The notes under the pieces were generated by a model. The model searched no databases. It worked only from the letters and a program-made list of their open reading frames with translations, and was not told where the DNA came from. Shown here piece by piece: positions 32,526-40,950 of a DNA stretch of 64,000 nucleotides. The position numbers and the translations under genes were made by a program. The stretch comes from Thermoanaerobaculia bacterium (lineage in GTDB: Bacteria; Acidobacteriota; Thermoanaerobaculia; Gp7-AA8), in contig JADGNY010000013.1 in NCBI GenBank assembly GCA_017883235.1, forward strand, positions 1-64,000. Reading direction: 5' to 3'. Position 1 is the stretch's first letter. Every line of letters starts with the position of its first letter.

Positions 32526-32921
32526 ATGGACTCACGACTCAACGCTCCGTTCTGGGCTCTGCGCATCGCCATCGGTGCCATGGCATTTCTGGCAGGGCTG
32601 GACAAATTCTTCAATCTGCTGGTCGACTGGGAAAAGTACGTCAGCCCGCTGCTGACGAAGACCACCCACCTCTCTCCCGAGGCACTGATGCACGCGGCCG
32701 GCGTGATCGAGATGATCGCCGGCATCGCGGTGCTGAGCGGTTTGACGCGCATCGCCGCATACATCGTCACCGCATGGCTGGTTCTGATCGCCCTCGGTCT
32801 GCTGACCACGGGGCAATACTTCGACGTGGCCGTTCGCGACCTGGTGATCGCCGTCGGTGCCTTCACGCTGGCCCGACTCGCGGAGGTGCGCGCGTCCGGC
32901 GCGCGGCCCGCGGCACGCTGA
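32526..32921 (+). CDS. DoxX-family membrane protein
   Basis: 131 aa, starting after GCAGGAGGAAGTT, a strong ribosome-binding site. Four hydrophobic helices: ALRIAIGAMAFLAGLDKFF, HAAGVIEMIAGIAVLSG, YIVTAWLVLIALGLL, and VIAVGAFTLARLAEV. LAGLDKFF and the following WEKYVSP match the DoxX/YphA pattern. Function is poorly defined; members are linked to redox or stress. Divergent from the ECF sigma gene and possibly controlled by it. Confidence 0.88.
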   Translation: MDSRLNAPFWALRIAIGAMAFLAGLDKFFNLLVDWEKYVSPLLTKTTHLSPEALMHAAGVIEMIAGIAVLSGLTRIAAYIVTAWLVLIALGLLTTGQYFDVAVRDLVIAVGAFTLARLAEVRASGARPAAR

Positions 32922-32967
32922 CTACTCTTCCCGGCTCGGTTCGGCTCGCCGGCGCTACACTCGCGCC

Positions 32968-34986
32968 ATGCGACTTGCGATCACGCTGCTGGGTCTCACT
33001 CTCACCGTCCGCCTGTTCGGGGGCGACCTTCCCCTTCTCCCCGATCCCCAGGTCTCGGCCCTCGCGGGCGAGATCTCGGGCGAGTCGGCGAAACGGAACC
33101 TGGAAGGCTTCTCGCGGCTTCATCGCATGCGTGGCTCACGCGACTTTCATCGCGCCGCGGAGCAGGTCATCGCCGAGTTAGTGAAGTACGGTTACGCCGA
33201 CGCGCATATCGACGCGTTTCCGGCCGACGGCAGGATCTTCTACGGCACGCAGCGCTCGCGTCCGGCGTGGGAAGCCGACTTCGCAGAGCTGTGGGAGCTG
33301 GACGGCAGCGGCAATCCGATCACGCGCATGGCCAGTTGGGACGCCGCACCGATCACGCTCGCCGAAGACAGCGCCAGCGCCGACCTGACCGCGGATCTCG
33401 TCGACGTGGGCGATGGATCGCACGAGAGTGACTACGCGGACAAGGATGTGAAGGGGAGGATCGTCCTGGCCGCCTCTCAGGCCGATGCGGTTCAACGCAT
33501 GGCCGTGGCGAAATTCGGCGCCGCCGGCATCGTCAGCTACGCCGCCAACCAGCGCACCGCATGGTGGAAGCAGGACGAGACGCTCGTCCGCTGGGGTCAC
33601 CTGGAAACGTTCTCCTCCTCCCCCACCTTCGCCTTCATGATCTCCCTCGGCGACGCACGCGGCTTGCAGGCGCGGCTGGCCAAGGGGGAGCACATCCGGC
33701 TGCATGCGATCGTCAAAGCGGGACAGCACCCCGGCTCCTACGACATCGCCACCGCCACCATTCAGGGATCCGATCCACGGCTGCGCGATGAGGAGATCGT
33801 CTATAGCTGCCATCTCGATCACCCGCGCCCCGGCGCGAATGACAACGCCAGCGGCTGTGCCACGATCCTGGAAGTGGCGCGGACTCTTCATAAACTGATT
33901 GCTGAGAAACGCATCCCGCCTCCGCGCCGGACGATCCGCTTCGTCTGGCCTCCCGAGATCGAAGGGACGATGGCGCTGCTCAACGCGAAGCCGGAGCTTG
34001 CCGCGCACATCAAAGCAGCCATCCATCTCGATATGGTGGGCGGCGGCCCGGAGACGAAGACGATCTTTCACGTCACCCGCGGCCCGGCCAGCCTGCCGTC
34101 GTTCGGGTACGACGTCGCCGCGGCGATTGGCAGCTTCGTCGATGCCCAGTCGTCGCGATATGCGATGAGCGGCACCGCGAAATGGCCCCTGGTCGCCCCG
34201 GAAGGAGGACGCGACGCGCTCCGCGCGGCGATGGTCCCGCTGACCCTGGGCAGCGATCACGAGGTCTATAGCTCCAGTTCGTGGGGCATCCCGGCCGTCT
34301 ATCTCAACGACTGGCCCGATCGCTTCATCCACACAAACGCCGACACACCGTCGAAGATCGATCCGACAAAACTGAAACGCGCCGGCTTCATCGCCGCCGC
34401 CACCGGCCTGGTCCTGGCCAACGCAACCGCCGCCGACGCGCCGGAGATCGTGAGCGTGATGGAGGAAGCCGCGCTGCATCGCGCCGCCGAGGCCCGGGCG
34501 CAGAGCCGTGAGCTCCCGCCGATCGAGGCAGCCAACCGGCTGCGCTTCCAGCTCGTGTACGAAGCGCAGATGTTCGATTCGATGGACCGCTTCTTCACGC
34601 CGCCACCCGCCGCCCGATCCGAATCCGACCGCTTCCTGACCAAACTCGCTTCGCTCCTCCCCATCCCACCCACGCCACCCGCATCCGGCCCCGTCTACCA
34701 CCGCAATCCCGCGATCCGCGGCTCCCTCGACGCCTTCGGTTACGACTACCTCGAAGCCCACCTCGGCCACGACCGTGCCGCCAAACTCGCCCTCCTCAAT
34801 TTCGAAGGCCCCCGCGGCGAAGGAGGCGAATACGCCTACGAAGCCCTGAACCTCGCCAACGGCAAGCGAACCACCAGCGAGATCCGCGACGCTCTGTCTG
34901 CGATTTACGGCCCCGTGCCGCAGGAAGCCGTCGACCAGTTCCTGGCGGGGGCGGCGGAGGGTGGGTTGGTGGGGATACGTCGCTGA
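32968..34986 (+). CDS. M28-type zinc peptidase, secreted
   Basis: 672 aa with a short signal peptide (LAITLLGLTLTVRLFGG). A PA-like insert about residues 150-250 (VKGRIVLAASQADAVQRMA). Metal ligands fitted to the M28 pattern: H282 and D284 in SCHLDHPRPG, D292 in ANDNASG, E330/E332 in PPEIEG (canonical M28 has adjacent glutamates, EE), D355 in HLDMVGGG, and H431 in GSDHEVY. The PPEIEG variant resembles the aminopeptidase-like DUF4910 branch. The last about 60 residues (YEALNLANGKRTTSEIRDAL, YGPVPQEAVDQFL) look like a PqqD-like winged helix. Probably a periplasmic aminopeptidase. It follows DoxX by 46 bp. Confidence 0.9.
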   Translation: MRLAITLLGLTLTVRLFGGDLPLLPDPQVSALAGEISGESAKRNLEGFSRLHRMRGSRDFHRAAEQVIAELVKYGYADAHIDAFPADGRIFYGTQRSRPAWEADFAELWELDGSGNPITRMASWDAAPITLAEDSASADLTADLVDVGDGSHESDYADKDVKGRIVLAASQADAVQRMAVAKFGAAGIVSYAANQRTAWWKQDETLVRWGHLETFSSSPTFAFMISLGDARGLQARLAKGEHIRLHAIVKAGQHPGSYDIATATIQGSDPRLRDEEIVYSCHLDHPRPGANDNASGCATILEVARTLHKLIAEKRIPPPRRTIRFVWPPEIEGTMALLNAKPELAAHIKAAIHLDMVGGGPETKTIFHVTRGPASLPSFGYDVAAAIGSFVDAQSSRYAMSGTAKWPLVAPEGGRDALRAAMVPLTLGSDHEVYSSSSWGIPAVYLNDWPDRFIHTNADTPSKIDPTKLKRAGFIAAATGLVLANATAADAPEIVSVMEEAALHRAAEARAQSRELPPIEAANRLRFQLVYEAQMFDSMDRFFTPPPAARSESDRFLTKLASLLPIPPTPPASGPVYHRNPAIRGSLDAFGYDYLEAHLGHDRAAKLALLNFEGPRGEGGEYAYEALNLANGKRTTSEIRDALSAIYGPVPQEAVDQFLAGAAEGGLVGIRR

Positions 34987-35295
34987 CCTCTCGCTAACGC
35001 TAACTGCATTTTGCCAGTCTGCCTGAACCACTTGCTTCTAGCGAGCCACTAAGAAATTGCGCTTCGATGCCCTCGAAGGTCCTCCCTCTCTCATTCTCGG
35101 AGTGCCCTCCCATCGAGAGCCCTTCTCCCCCAGCTGAAAAGCGCTGGGGGAGAAGGGCTCTCGATTTTAGGGAGCTGCCGAGAACGAACTCGCCAAGCCA
35201 CCACACACCTCTACTAATTGTGGATGCGAAGTCCCGCGCCTCAAAAAACCCACACAGGGCGCCCGCGCCAAGATCCCCCTCACGCGGAGAAGGCT
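34987..35295. repeat. Gene-free interval with CTTCTCCCCCAGC hairpin, copy 2
   Basis: At 35113-35164 a near-perfect palindrome: TCGAGAGCCCTTCTCCCCC, AGCTGAAAAGCGCT, then the complementary arm ending GGGCTCTCGA. This is the longest and cleanest member of the family. The rest of the interval shows no gene. Confidence 0.85.
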
Positions 35296-35427
35296 TCACC
35301 GACGCCGCGCCACACGCTTCTTCTTGGGGGGCGCCGGGCGGGGACCTCGCATCTGATCGAGAATCTCATCAACGGACTTGCCGAGATTCAGAACACCGAA
35401 CAGGCGATCCACCGGGTGCTTGCTCAT
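35296..35427 (-). CDS. Possible 43-aa basic protein or antitoxin-tail fragment
   Basis: ATG at 35427, stop at 35296. It reads SKHPVDRLFGVLNLGKSVDE, then ILDQMRGPRP and a basic tail (PPKKKRVARRR). The pattern (D)PV-x-R-L-F-G-x-L plus S-V-D-E-I-L-x-x-M-R-G resembles the C-terminal, toxin-binding tail of VapB/AbrB-type antitoxins. An in-frame stop lies nine codons upstream, so either a short gene or a truncated antitoxin remains. No ribosome-binding site is convincing and no toxin gene is adjacent. Confidence 0.45.
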   Translation of the reverse strand: MSKHPVDRLFGVLNLGKSVDEILDQMRGPRPAPPKKKRVARRR

Positions 35428-35498
35428 CACGAGTAAAGGGTACTACGTCTTACCAGTATCGTAAGAAATCCGTCCGCGTCTCCGCGTGCAAACCCACC

Positions 35499-35963
35499 TC
35501 ACGCCGAGGCAAGGAGGTTGCGAAGGTGGGTCATCTCCGCGAGATGTTCGAAGTCGTGCCGCGTCCAATGTTCGAGCAGCAGCTCCAGCGTGAAATGGCG
35601 GACGCCTTCCAGCTCACCGATGCGTTTGAAATCCGCGGGGGAGGCCGCACGGAGGCGTTCGATCGATCGGGCCCGCGAGGCGGCGAAGTCCTCCAGCGCG
35701 GGAGCAACCGGCTGAACGTTGTAATTCCTCTCGCGCGCCAGACGGGCACCATCGAGATCGGGGAACGAGGCACCGCTCTCGCTCAGCATCCGGACGATGC
35801 GAACCTCATAACCTTCGATATCGATATCGCGCAGATACAGGACGTTCTCCCGTAACGAGAACTCGTTCGGCGACGGCTTGAAGGAGAGATCCTCTTCACT
35901 TCGCCCTTCGATGAGAGCGCGCACGCGGTTCGGTGTCTGCTCCAGGAGATCGATCACATTCAT
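35499..35963 (-). CDS. DinB-family protein (second in window)
   Basis: 154 aa. The DinB superfamily is indicated by an N-terminal helix with VIDLLEQTPNRVRALIEG, a central FSLRENVLYLRDIDIEGYEV, and a terminal HWTRHDFEHLAEMTHLRNLL, whose histidines would bind metal. It is only distantly similar to the DinB protein at 10393. It ends near a CGCGTCTCCGCG-type repeat and follows a secreted-protein gene after 3 bp, so the two are probably co-transcribed. Confidence 0.88.
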   Translation of the reverse strand: MNVIDLLEQTPNRVRALIEGRSEEDLSFKPSPNEFSLRENVLYLRDIDIEGYEVRIVRMLSESGASFPDLDGARLARERNYNVQPVAPALEDFAASRARSIERLRAASPADFKRIGELEGVRHFTLELLLEHWTRHDFEHLAEMTHLRNLLASA

Positions 35964-35966
35964 CGC

Positions 35967-36701
35967 TTACTCCAGCCGCACCAGTTCCAGGGTATGCGTC
36001 GTCGAATGCTGGCCGAGTCCGTCGGACTTCTCGCTCGCCTCGTAGCGGACGACCACCAGCCGGTCGCCGCTACGCGCATACGTCCAACTCTGCTTCTGCT
36101 CGGACTCGAAGCTGATCAGGAGAAAACTGGCCTTGACTGAGATCGACGCCTCCGCCGCGAGCGGCGTTCCGTCGTCTCCGACCCAGACCGACAGTGCTCC
36201 CTCGAGCTTCTTCACGTGCTTGCTTTCTGCTTTCGACATCTTTGGAGCGAGCTTGAACGACAGAAGGTGCGCCGGCCGTCCGCCGAAGCTTGCCGGCTTC
36301 GTCTGCACGAACTGCGCGGGCTCGAGGATGACGCTGAGCGCCGCGGCACCATCGAGAAGCTCGGCCACGTGGATCGGCCGGACGTGACTGGCCCCGCTGC
36401 GGATCGGCGTCGGCCGCTCCGGGTCACGAGCCTCCGCGCGCGCCTCCTGCGTCGCCTGCGTCAGCATCGCCCGGGGATAGACGATGTGAAGACCCGATTC
36501 GCCGATCTCGAATCCGACGGACGCTTTCCCGTCGTCGGCCTTCTCCTCTTCGCCCGACCGCGACGTCGAGGTGACATCGAGCGTGCCGTGAACCGGAGTC
36601 GTCGCCGGGAGCCGGCTGAGCGTCAGGCGCAGATCGGTCAGCCCATCGGCGGCAGCGGCCGCCGGAACGAGCAACACGAGTAGCAAGACATGGAAACGCA
36701 T
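35967..36701 (-). CDS. Secreted hypothetical protein
   Basis: 244 aa with a signal peptide (FHVLLLVLLVPAAAAADG). No recognised domain. The mature part alternates strands and charged loops (GTLDVTSTSRSGEEEKADD, ASVGFEIGESGLHIVYPRAM) and ends TTHTLELVRLE. The overall pattern suggests an LolA/MucB-like beta sheet, but that is a guess. It lies 3 bp upstream of the DinB gene on the same strand. The ATG is preceded by a purine-rich stretch (CTGAAGGGGG). Confidence 0.75.
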   Translation of the reverse strand: MRFHVLLLVLLVPAAAAADGLTDLRLTLSRLPATTPVHGTLDVTSTSRSGEEEKADDGKASVGFEIGESGLHIVYPRAMLTQATQEARAEARDPERPTPIRSGASHVRPIHVAELLDGAAALSVILEPAQFVQTKPASFGGRPAHLLSFKLAPKMSKAESKHVKKLEGALSVWVGDDGTPLAAEASISVKASFLLISFESEQKQSWTYARSGDRLVVVRYEASEKSDGLGQHSTTHTLELVRLE

Positions 36702-37130
36702 CGATCAATCCCCCTTCAGGTGCTTGGCACGTTTTCGGTTTTCGGTTTTTCCCTGGATGTGCTCGCTCGCTTTCGACATGAAGCCGTCATTTGACCACTA
36801 CTTCACCAACTCCGCACCTCCGCGTCTCCCTCGGCTCCGCGTGATCAGGCTACCCTTTCGCAACTTGGAACTATGGAAATCATGCTTGACTCACGTGTTA
36901 CTTTATTTGGCGGTAGGGATTTCGGCCCCTACACCACTCCTTCTAGCGACAGGTCATTTCCACCGCCCTCGATCAGTTCCGGTTTCGGAGGGCAATAAGC
37001 GGTCGGATGCATCCTGTGAACGATGCGGTTTCTCTGCGTATGAAGTGTCGTCTGTCTCTGGCCCCAGGCGGGGCTGCGGTCGCGTCGGCCGCTGCTCCTT
37101 ATTCTCTCTCTCTCAACAAACGGAGGTCTC
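36702..37130. other. Intergenic region upstream of the beta-propeller gene
   Basis: No gene supported. It contains a CTCCGCGTCTCC...CTCCGCGTGATC repeat arm (about 36818-36845) and a less GC-rich stretch around 36860-36950 where the promoter of the following gene probably lies. An ACGGAGG ribosome-binding site sits 5 bases before the ATG at 37131. Confidence 0.6.
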
Positions 37131-38861
37131 ATGAAACTACGGATTGTTCTTCTCTCCACCCTTGTCGTTCTCTGCTCGTTGTCTCTGTTCGCTCAGGAAT
37201 GGCCGCAATGGGCACTCAATCCCCAACACACCGGTCAGACCTCGATCGTCGGTCAGAACCTGAACGAGAACCTGGTCAACATCATCTACGACCCTCTCGT
37301 CCCGCAGGAGGAGGGACCCAATGCCGGCGCCGGCACTCTGCTCGCGCACTACCAGGCGCCGCTCGTGGACGGCAACAACGTCTACATGATGTTCAAGTCG
37401 GGCACGTTCGACCCGAACGACTACTCGACCCAGACCTGGGGCGAGACGAAGTACTCGTGGAGCGGTTCCACGCTCGTCACGGCGTGGCAGTTCACCACCG
37501 ACTGGAAAGCTCCGGGCAGCCTGAATGACTTCTGGGAACCGGTCTTCCATCCGGCCCTGGCAAACGGCTTCCTGTACGTTCCCGGCGCCGGCGGGTCGAT
37601 CTGGCAAGTGAACAAGTCCACCGGAGCGGGCACGCGCATCAACCCGTTCAACAACATCAATACCAGCCGTTACACGGCCAGCCCGCTGACGGTCGATGCG
37701 AACAACAACATCCTCTACAACGTGGTTCAGCTCAAGAGCGGGACGAAGGACTTTTACGCCGATGACATCGTCGACTCCTTCATCATCCGGGTTTCGCCGA
37801 GCGGAAACATCGAGAAGGTCAGCTACTCGACGCTGACGACCGGCACGCCGGCCGGCAACGCGCAGTGCACGAACGCCTTCTCGACCCAGCCTCTGCCGTG
37901 GCCGCCGTCGCCGACCGCCGTCGCGCCGACGGTGCAGTGCGGCACGCAGCGCCCCGGTCTCAATATGGCCCCCGCCATCGCTCCGGACGGCACCATCTAC
38001 GTGGCCACGCGCGCACAGTTGCTCAGCCGCGAGACCTGGCTCCTGGCCATCAACCCCAACCTCACGCAGAAGTGGATCCGCACGATGCGCAACCGCTTCA
38101 ACGACGGCTGCGGCGTACCTCACTCCCTCGGCGGCCAGCTTCCGCCCAACGGCGCTCCGGGCGGCTGCCGCGCCGGCGCGAACTACGGCGTCGATCCGGC
38201 CACGAATGCCCCAGGCGGCGGACGCATCCTCGATGACTCCTCGGCCACCCCGGTGGTCGCCCCCGATGGCTCGATCGTCTTCGGCGCCTACACCCGCTAC
38301 AACTACGCGCAGGGACATTTCCTGCACTTTGCTTCCAACGGCGACTTCCTCGCATCGTACAAATTCGGATGGGACTGCACGCCGGGGATCTATGCTCACG
38401 GAGGCACATACTCCATCGTGACGAAGGACAACCACTACGGCGGCGTCGGCTCGTACTGCAACGACGATACGATCTGCCCGCCCGACCGGAACGCCACGGA
38501 TCCCGGCTATCCCGAGCAGTACTTCATCTCCCAGCTCAATCACAACTTCAACATCGAGTGGAGCTTCCAGAACACCAACACCCTGAGCTGCACGCGCGAT
38601 TCGTCCGGCAACATCACCTGCGTCAGCGATCACCCGCACGGCTTCGAGTGGTGCGTCAACGCCTTCATCATCGACGGCAACGGCGTCGTCTTTGCGAACA
38701 GCGAAGACGGAAACCTCTACGCCCTCAACCAGGGCGGAACGCTGAAGCAGGAGATCTTCCAGCAGCTCGCCCTCGGCGCGGCCTACACGCCGACCTCGAT
38801 CGGCAGCGACGGCAAGATCTACTCGCAGAACGCCGGCCACCTCTTCGTCGTCGGTAACTGA
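37131..38861 (+). CDS. Secreted PQQ-like beta-propeller protein
   Basis: 576 aa. Signal peptide LRIVLLSTLVVLCSLSLFAQ. The mature protein begins EWPQWALNPQHTGQT, the W-P-x-x-x-x-x-x-x-x-G opening common in PQQ-repeat propellers. It continues with blades such as APLVDGNNVYMM, GFLYVPGAGGSIWQVNKSTG, APAIAPDGTIYVATRA, TPVVAPDGSIVFGAYT and GNGVVFANSEDGNLYALN. About ten cysteines suggest disulfides. No PQQ catalytic motif is seen, so a binding or scaffold role is likely. Followed by a clear terminator, so monocistronic. Confidence 0.88.
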   Translation: MKLRIVLLSTLVVLCSLSLFAQEWPQWALNPQHTGQTSIVGQNLNENLVNIIYDPLVPQEEGPNAGAGTLLAHYQAPLVDGNNVYMMFKSGTFDPNDYSTQTWGETKYSWSGSTLVTAWQFTTDWKAPGSLNDFWEPVFHPALANGFLYVPGAGGSIWQVNKSTGAGTRINPFNNINTSRYTASPLTVDANNNILYNVVQLKSGTKDFYADDIVDSFIIRVSPSGNIEKVSYSTLTTGTPAGNAQCTNAFSTQPLPWPPSPTAVAPTVQCGTQRPGLNMAPAIAPDGTIYVATRAQLLSRETWLLAINPNLTQKWIRTMRNRFNDGCGVPHSLGGQLPPNGAPGGCRAGANYGVDPATNAPGGGRILDDSSATPVVAPDGSIVFGAYTRYNYAQGHFLHFASNGDFLASYKFGWDCTPGIYAHGGTYSIVTKDNHYGGVGSYCNDDTICPPDRNATDPGYPEQYFISQLNHNFNIEWSFQNTNTLSCTRDSSGNITCVSDHPHGFEWCVNAFIIDGNGVVFANSEDGNLYALNQGGTLKQEIFQQLALGAAYTPTSIGSDGKIYSQNAGHLFVVGN

Positions 38862-38888
38862 TCCCATCGACCGCATTTGATTCAACCG

Positions 38889-38923
38889 AAGGGCAGACCA
38901 TTCCGGTCTGCCCTTTACTTTTT
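38889..38923 (+). terminator. Rho-independent terminator of the beta-propeller gene
   Basis: Perfect 11-bp stem AAGGGCAGACC/GGTCTGCCCTT with a five-base loop ATTCC, followed by TACTTTTT. It begins 28 bp after the stop codon. Confidence 0.9.
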
Positions 38924-38925
38924 AG

Positions 38926-39100
38926 GGCTCACGCGAAGACGCGAAGGCGCGCTGTCATCCTGAGGCTGCCGGAGCCGCTGAGCGAGCGTAGCGAGCGAAA
39001 TGCGGCGGAGGACGGCGAAGGATCTCCAGTGGCAGCGCCTGTGGCAGGAGCAGCGCCCTGTGACGCCCGTCATACCCACGCGTGATCGCCTTCCGTGCTC
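38926..39100. repeat. Dispersed repeat fragments after the terminator
   Basis: 38926-38951 is a CACGCGAAGACGCGAAGG element. 38955-39032 contains CTGTCATCCTGAGG and GGCGAAGGATCT separated by GAGCGAGCGTAGCGAGCG, a simple palindromic dispersed motif. No gene up to the ferredoxin start at 39154. Confidence 0.7.
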
Positions 39101-39153
39101 TCTCCCCGATCACCCGTTAGCATCCGGCGGAATTCACCGATCAGGAGACAACC

Positions 39154-39405
39154 ATGGCCTACGTCATCACCGACAACTGCATCAAGGACGGACTGTGCGC
39201 CGACGCCTGTCCCGTCGATTGCATCCACCCCAGAACCGACGAGACCGGTTTCGAAGCCGCCACCCAGGTCTACGTCAACCCCGCCGAGTGCATCGACTGC
39301 GGCGTCTGCGTTCCGGCCTGCACGTCGGATGCGATCTTCCCGCTCGACGAAGTCCCCGCGGACAAGCAACAGTTCATCGCCGTCAACGAAGCGTACTTCG
39401 GCTAG
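39154..39405 (+). CDS. Two-cluster ferredoxin (bacterial 7Fe/8Fe type)
   Basis: 83 aa, preceded by CAGGAGACAACC. Two cysteine sets: C9, C15, C19-P, C23 (NCIKDGLCADACPVDC) and C46, C49, C52, C56 (CIDCGVCVPAC). The second is a canonical 4Fe-4S motif. The first has C-x5-C-x3-C-x3-C spacing, as in ferredoxins with a longer first loop, where a 3Fe-4S or 4Fe-4S cluster can form. A cytoplasmic one-electron carrier. No redox partner is adjacent; it stands alone between repeat-rich gaps. Confidence 0.93.
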   Translation: MAYVITDNCIKDGLCADACPVDCIHPRTDETGFEAATQVYVNPAECIDCGVCVPACTSDAIFPLDEVPADKQQFIAVNEAYFG

Positions 39406-39681
39406 GCCGGCACGGCCGGCGGCGCTGGTTGCCCAAGGCTCGGCCACCGTCTTCGCTCGATCGTTCTGCCGCGCAGACTCCTGGGAGACGCTCACGCGAA
39501 GGCGCGGCAGGTTCCGATCCCCAAACGGAGCGCTGGCGTCTCGCCGGCTGGCCCGGCGGGAGCCTGCCCTGAGCGGAGCCGAAGGGTCTCGCCGCCGCGG
39601 TTAACGCGGATGGATCGCATCTTGCGGGTAGGCCGGCCCGGCGTCGCCCATGATTGATGTTGATATATCGTACCGGGAGCC
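39406..39681. repeat. Gene-free interval with GGAGCGCTGGCGTCTCGCC arm
   Basis: 39525-39602 carries one arm of the family seen at 10911 and 17406, merging into CCTGCCCTGAGCGGAGCCG and AAGGGTCTCGCCGCCGCGG. The inverted second arm is missing. Nothing else supported. Confidence 0.7.
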
Positions 39682-40551
39682 ATGTCTGAATACATCCCAT
39701 GGAGCAGCCAGCCTCTTGATTCATGGGCCGGCAAGTATGCTCAAGGAAGGTTCGTCGATCTCGACGGACGGAGGACTCACTATCTCGAGCGAGGAGAAGG
39801 CGAACCGGTCATCCTTCTGCACGGTTTCCTTTACGATTCCTATCTATGGGCAGACAACATCGATGCGCTCGCCCGGCACTTCAAGGTCTATGCGCTCGAT
39901 CTCTGGGGCTGTGGCTACAGCACTCGTGAGCCCCTCGATTATGGCTACCAACTCTACGCTCACCAGCTATCGCTGTTCATGGACAGCCTCGGAATTCCGC
40001 GGGCCTCTCTTGTCGGCCAGTCAATGGGTGCCGGTACTGCCATCAAGTTCTGCGTCGAGCAGCGGCAACGAGTGAACAATCTCTTATTGGTCGATCCGGC
40101 CGGATTGCCCAATCCGCTTCCTTGGATGGGGAAAATCTTCAACCTGCCTCGAATCGGCGAATTCCTCATGGGCTTGAATACCGATATCGTCAGGAAGCAG
40201 GGACTTCGCGATTCATTTATCCACGACAGCAAGCGCATTACGGACGATTACTTCGAAAACGCGACTCGGGCTCATAAGATCGCAGGAACCTCGGAAGTAT
40301 TGCTGACGATCCTGCGCAAGCAGTTCTTCGACAAGCTGAGCGCCGAGATCGGCCGGCTGGCTGAAATCGCACCGCCGGTTCTGATCGTCTGGGGGAGAGA
40401 AGACAAGGCCATTCCCCTTCGGTGCGGGCAGGAGATGCACCGTATTCTGAAAGGATCGCGCCTGGAGATCCTGGACCGCGCCGGTCACGTCCCGAACTTC
40501 GAGCGGGCGGCTGAGTTCAATCAACTGGCGGTCGATTTCCTGCGATCCTAG
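39682..40551 (+). CDS. Alpha/beta hydrolase
   Basis: 289 aa. Oxyanion motif EPVILLHGFL, nucleophile S114 in the elbow GQSMGAG, and acid/base residues D241 (GREDKAIPLR) and H269 (DRAGHVPNFE) complete a catalytic triad. The cap region (about 145-215) is helical. Most like the esterase/haloalkane-dehalogenase/C-C hydrolase branch; the substrate is not predictable. No signal peptide, cytoplasmic. GGGAGCC just before the ATG serves as ribosome-binding site. Stands alone. Confidence 0.92.
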   Translation: MSEYIPWSSQPLDSWAGKYAQGRFVDLDGRRTHYLERGEGEPVILLHGFLYDSYLWADNIDALARHFKVYALDLWGCGYSTREPLDYGYQLYAHQLSLFMDSLGIPRASLVGQSMGAGTAIKFCVEQRQRVNNLLLVDPAGLPNPLPWMGKIFNLPRIGEFLMGLNTDIVRKQGLRDSFIHDSKRITDDYFENATRAHKIAGTSEVLLTILRKQFFDKLSAEIGRLAEIAPPVLIVWGREDKAIPLRCGQEMHRILKGSRLEILDRAGHVPNFERAAEFNQLAVDFLRS

Positions 40552-40950
40552 CCCGCATTTCTCACACTCTCACTGGAATCGTCGGCACCCTGTACCTCGT
40601 CGAGAGCCCTTCTCCCCCAGCGGTTTTCTTGCTGGGGGAGAAGAGCCTGCCCTGAGCGAGCGAAGCGAGTCGAAGGGTGCCGAAGGCGGATGAGGGGGCG
40701 GTTCTCGCGCGTGTGTCATTTGCGCGCGACTCGTGCTTTTCGGCCGTCTCGAAGGCCCGTGCCGCAAGATCGTTCATGTCGCGCATACGCCCCCCTCATC
40801 CGCCTTCGGCACCTTCTCCCCCCGCAAAAAAACCGCGGGGGGAGAAGGACTCTCGACGAAGGGAGTGGCAAGGCTCTCGAGAGAACAATTCAAGTGAGCG
40901 TGTGTGAGCGAGTGAGAAATGCAGGCTAGGCGTTGAGTAGGCCGACCGGC
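40552..40950. repeat. Gene-free interval with two CTTCTCCCCC(A/C)GC hairpins
   Basis: 40600-40650: GAGAGCCCTTCTCCCCCAGC, a short loop, GCTGGGGGAGAAGAG. 40810-40856: GGCACCTTCTCCCCCCGC, an A-rich loop, GCGGGGGGAGAAGGACTCTC. Between them lies CCTGCCCTGAGCGAGCGAAG with CGAAGGGTGCCGAAGGCGG, found in part also at 39560. No gene supported. Confidence 0.8.
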
